The translations under genes were made by a program, and so were the position numbers. 32,901 nucleotides of DNA, from contig NZ_MIJF01000019.1 of assembly GCF_001730235.1 (NCBI RefSeq), forward strand, positions 1-32,901. The letters are read 5' to 3'. The notes under the pieces were generated by a model, which did no database searches, was not told where the DNA came from, and saw nothing but the letters and a program-made list of their open reading frames with translations. Positions 32,438 through 32,901 of the stretch are shown piece after piece; within the stretch, counting starts at the first letter, position 1, and every line of letters starts with the position of its first letter. Source of the stretch: Vulcanibacillus modesticaldus. Lineage in GTDB: Bacteria > Bacillota > Bacilli > Tepidibacillales > Tepidibacillaceae.

Positions 32438-32538
32438 CTAAATTATTAGAATCTTTAACATAACTGCTCACTCCTTCGCTGTTATCTTGGTTGTGTTTTA
32501 ATGTATACAATTGATGAATCTAGTAAATACATTCTTCA
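32438..32538 (-). repeat. Toxin-gene leader: 30-bp repeat copy 2 and two mini-ORFs
   Basis: 32509-32538 repeats 26791-26820 with one mismatch. Two short ORFs with good ribosome binding sites follow each other before the toxin's TTG: 32532-32482 (MYLLDSSIVYIKTQPR) after AAAGGAAGTG, and 32461-32438 (MLKILII) after AAGGAGTG. They may be leader peptides or decayed gene starts. Confidence 0.4.
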
Positions 32539-32655
32539 CTTCCTTTTGTTGAGATAATAATTGTTTTGTTTTGATGCATTAGGTTATATCTATGGGTAAA
32601 GATGTTTGTTTAGGTATAATGTACCTTTTTTTGTTTTAAATATATATATATATTT

Positions 32656-32901
32656 GGCTCTTCGCCATCTAGTATTGGTATTAGAAAATACGAATAGGTT
32701 AATAGATGTTTTTACCTTACAGCCTTTTCATAGTTTCTCTATCAAGACTCAACCCGTCAAGGAGAGCGCTTGACTGCCTGAGCCTTGATAGAGGATGTTC
32801 AATTAGGCTGTAAAGGAAATAAAATAACCTAATGAGGTTTAACATTAATATCTAACTTATTAGCAGTAGCATAAATCATGTAAATAAGATTGTTAATTGA
32901 G
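32656..32901. mobile_element. Right IS end, ISL3-like terminus (partial element)
   Basis: The inverted, identical counterpart of the left end (32653-32896 against 1-244). The terminus GGCTCTTCGCCATCTAGTAT begins at 32656 right after an AT-repeat (TATATATATATAT, 32640-32652), an AT-rich target as ISL3-type elements prefer. The element continues beyond the window. The short frame ending ...DINVKPH is at 32829-32894 on the minus strand. Confidence 0.6.

Noticed and set aside
1-32901. CRISPR array, tRNA or rRNA genes
   Set aside because: No regularly spaced direct repeats, tRNA cloverleaf or rRNA sequence was seen on either strand.

Overview
The window suggests the chromosome of an AT-rich, low-GC, probably anaerobic Firmicute (Clostridia-like). 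Reasons: Firmicute-type gene order and strong AGGAGG-type ribosome binding sites; frequent TTG/GTG starts; an FMN riboswitch on a ribDEBAH operon; a his operon in the order hisZGDCBHAFIE with the short HisG plus HisZ; and a UGA-containing glutaredoxin-like gene with a bacterial SECIS-like hairpin, which implies selenocysteine use. Both ends carry the same 244-bp sequence in inverted orientation. It ends in an ISL3-like terminus, so the window is probably a contig lying between two copies of one insertion sequence.

Layout. 1-241: IS end. 340-1548: NiaP-like transporter behind a palindromic operator. 1589-5362 (minus): riboflavin operon ribD-ribE-ribBA-ribH with riboswitch, terminator and promoter. 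5383-7250 (minus): a cold-response pair, csp with a structured leader followed by a CshA-type DEAD-box helicase. 7256-14821 (minus): complete histidine operon preceded by a leader peptide with four consecutive His codons, a long hairpin and a terminator. 14818-15162 (minus): the selenoprotein, missed by ordinary ORF calling because its UGA is read as a stop. 15189-18358 (minus): a SAM methyltransferase and a phnD-phnE-phnC-like ABC importer. 18442-21135: glycosyltransferase, polysaccharide deacetylase and larE.

21204-32538 is accessory. It holds an internalin-like LRR protein, an MMPL/RND exporter, an Imm74-like immunity protein, two paralogous membrane-anchored proteins, an RDD protein, and a decayed polymorphic-toxin locus. 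That locus contains a large secreted toxin gene with two in-frame stops and its putative immunity gene, an orphan toxin tip with its own putative immunity gene, and a third remnant of the same conserved toxin segment beside the LRR gene. Repeated hairpins and a 30-bp repeat containing mini-ORFs link these modules and point to duplication and recombination.

The most interesting points are: (1) the UxxC glutaredoxin-like selenoprotein; (2) his control by a translated leader peptide rather than the T-box usual in Firmicutes; (3) the degenerate toxin/immunity array; (4) a csp leader that can mask its own Shine-Dalgarno. All statements come from reading the sequence; no database search was run.
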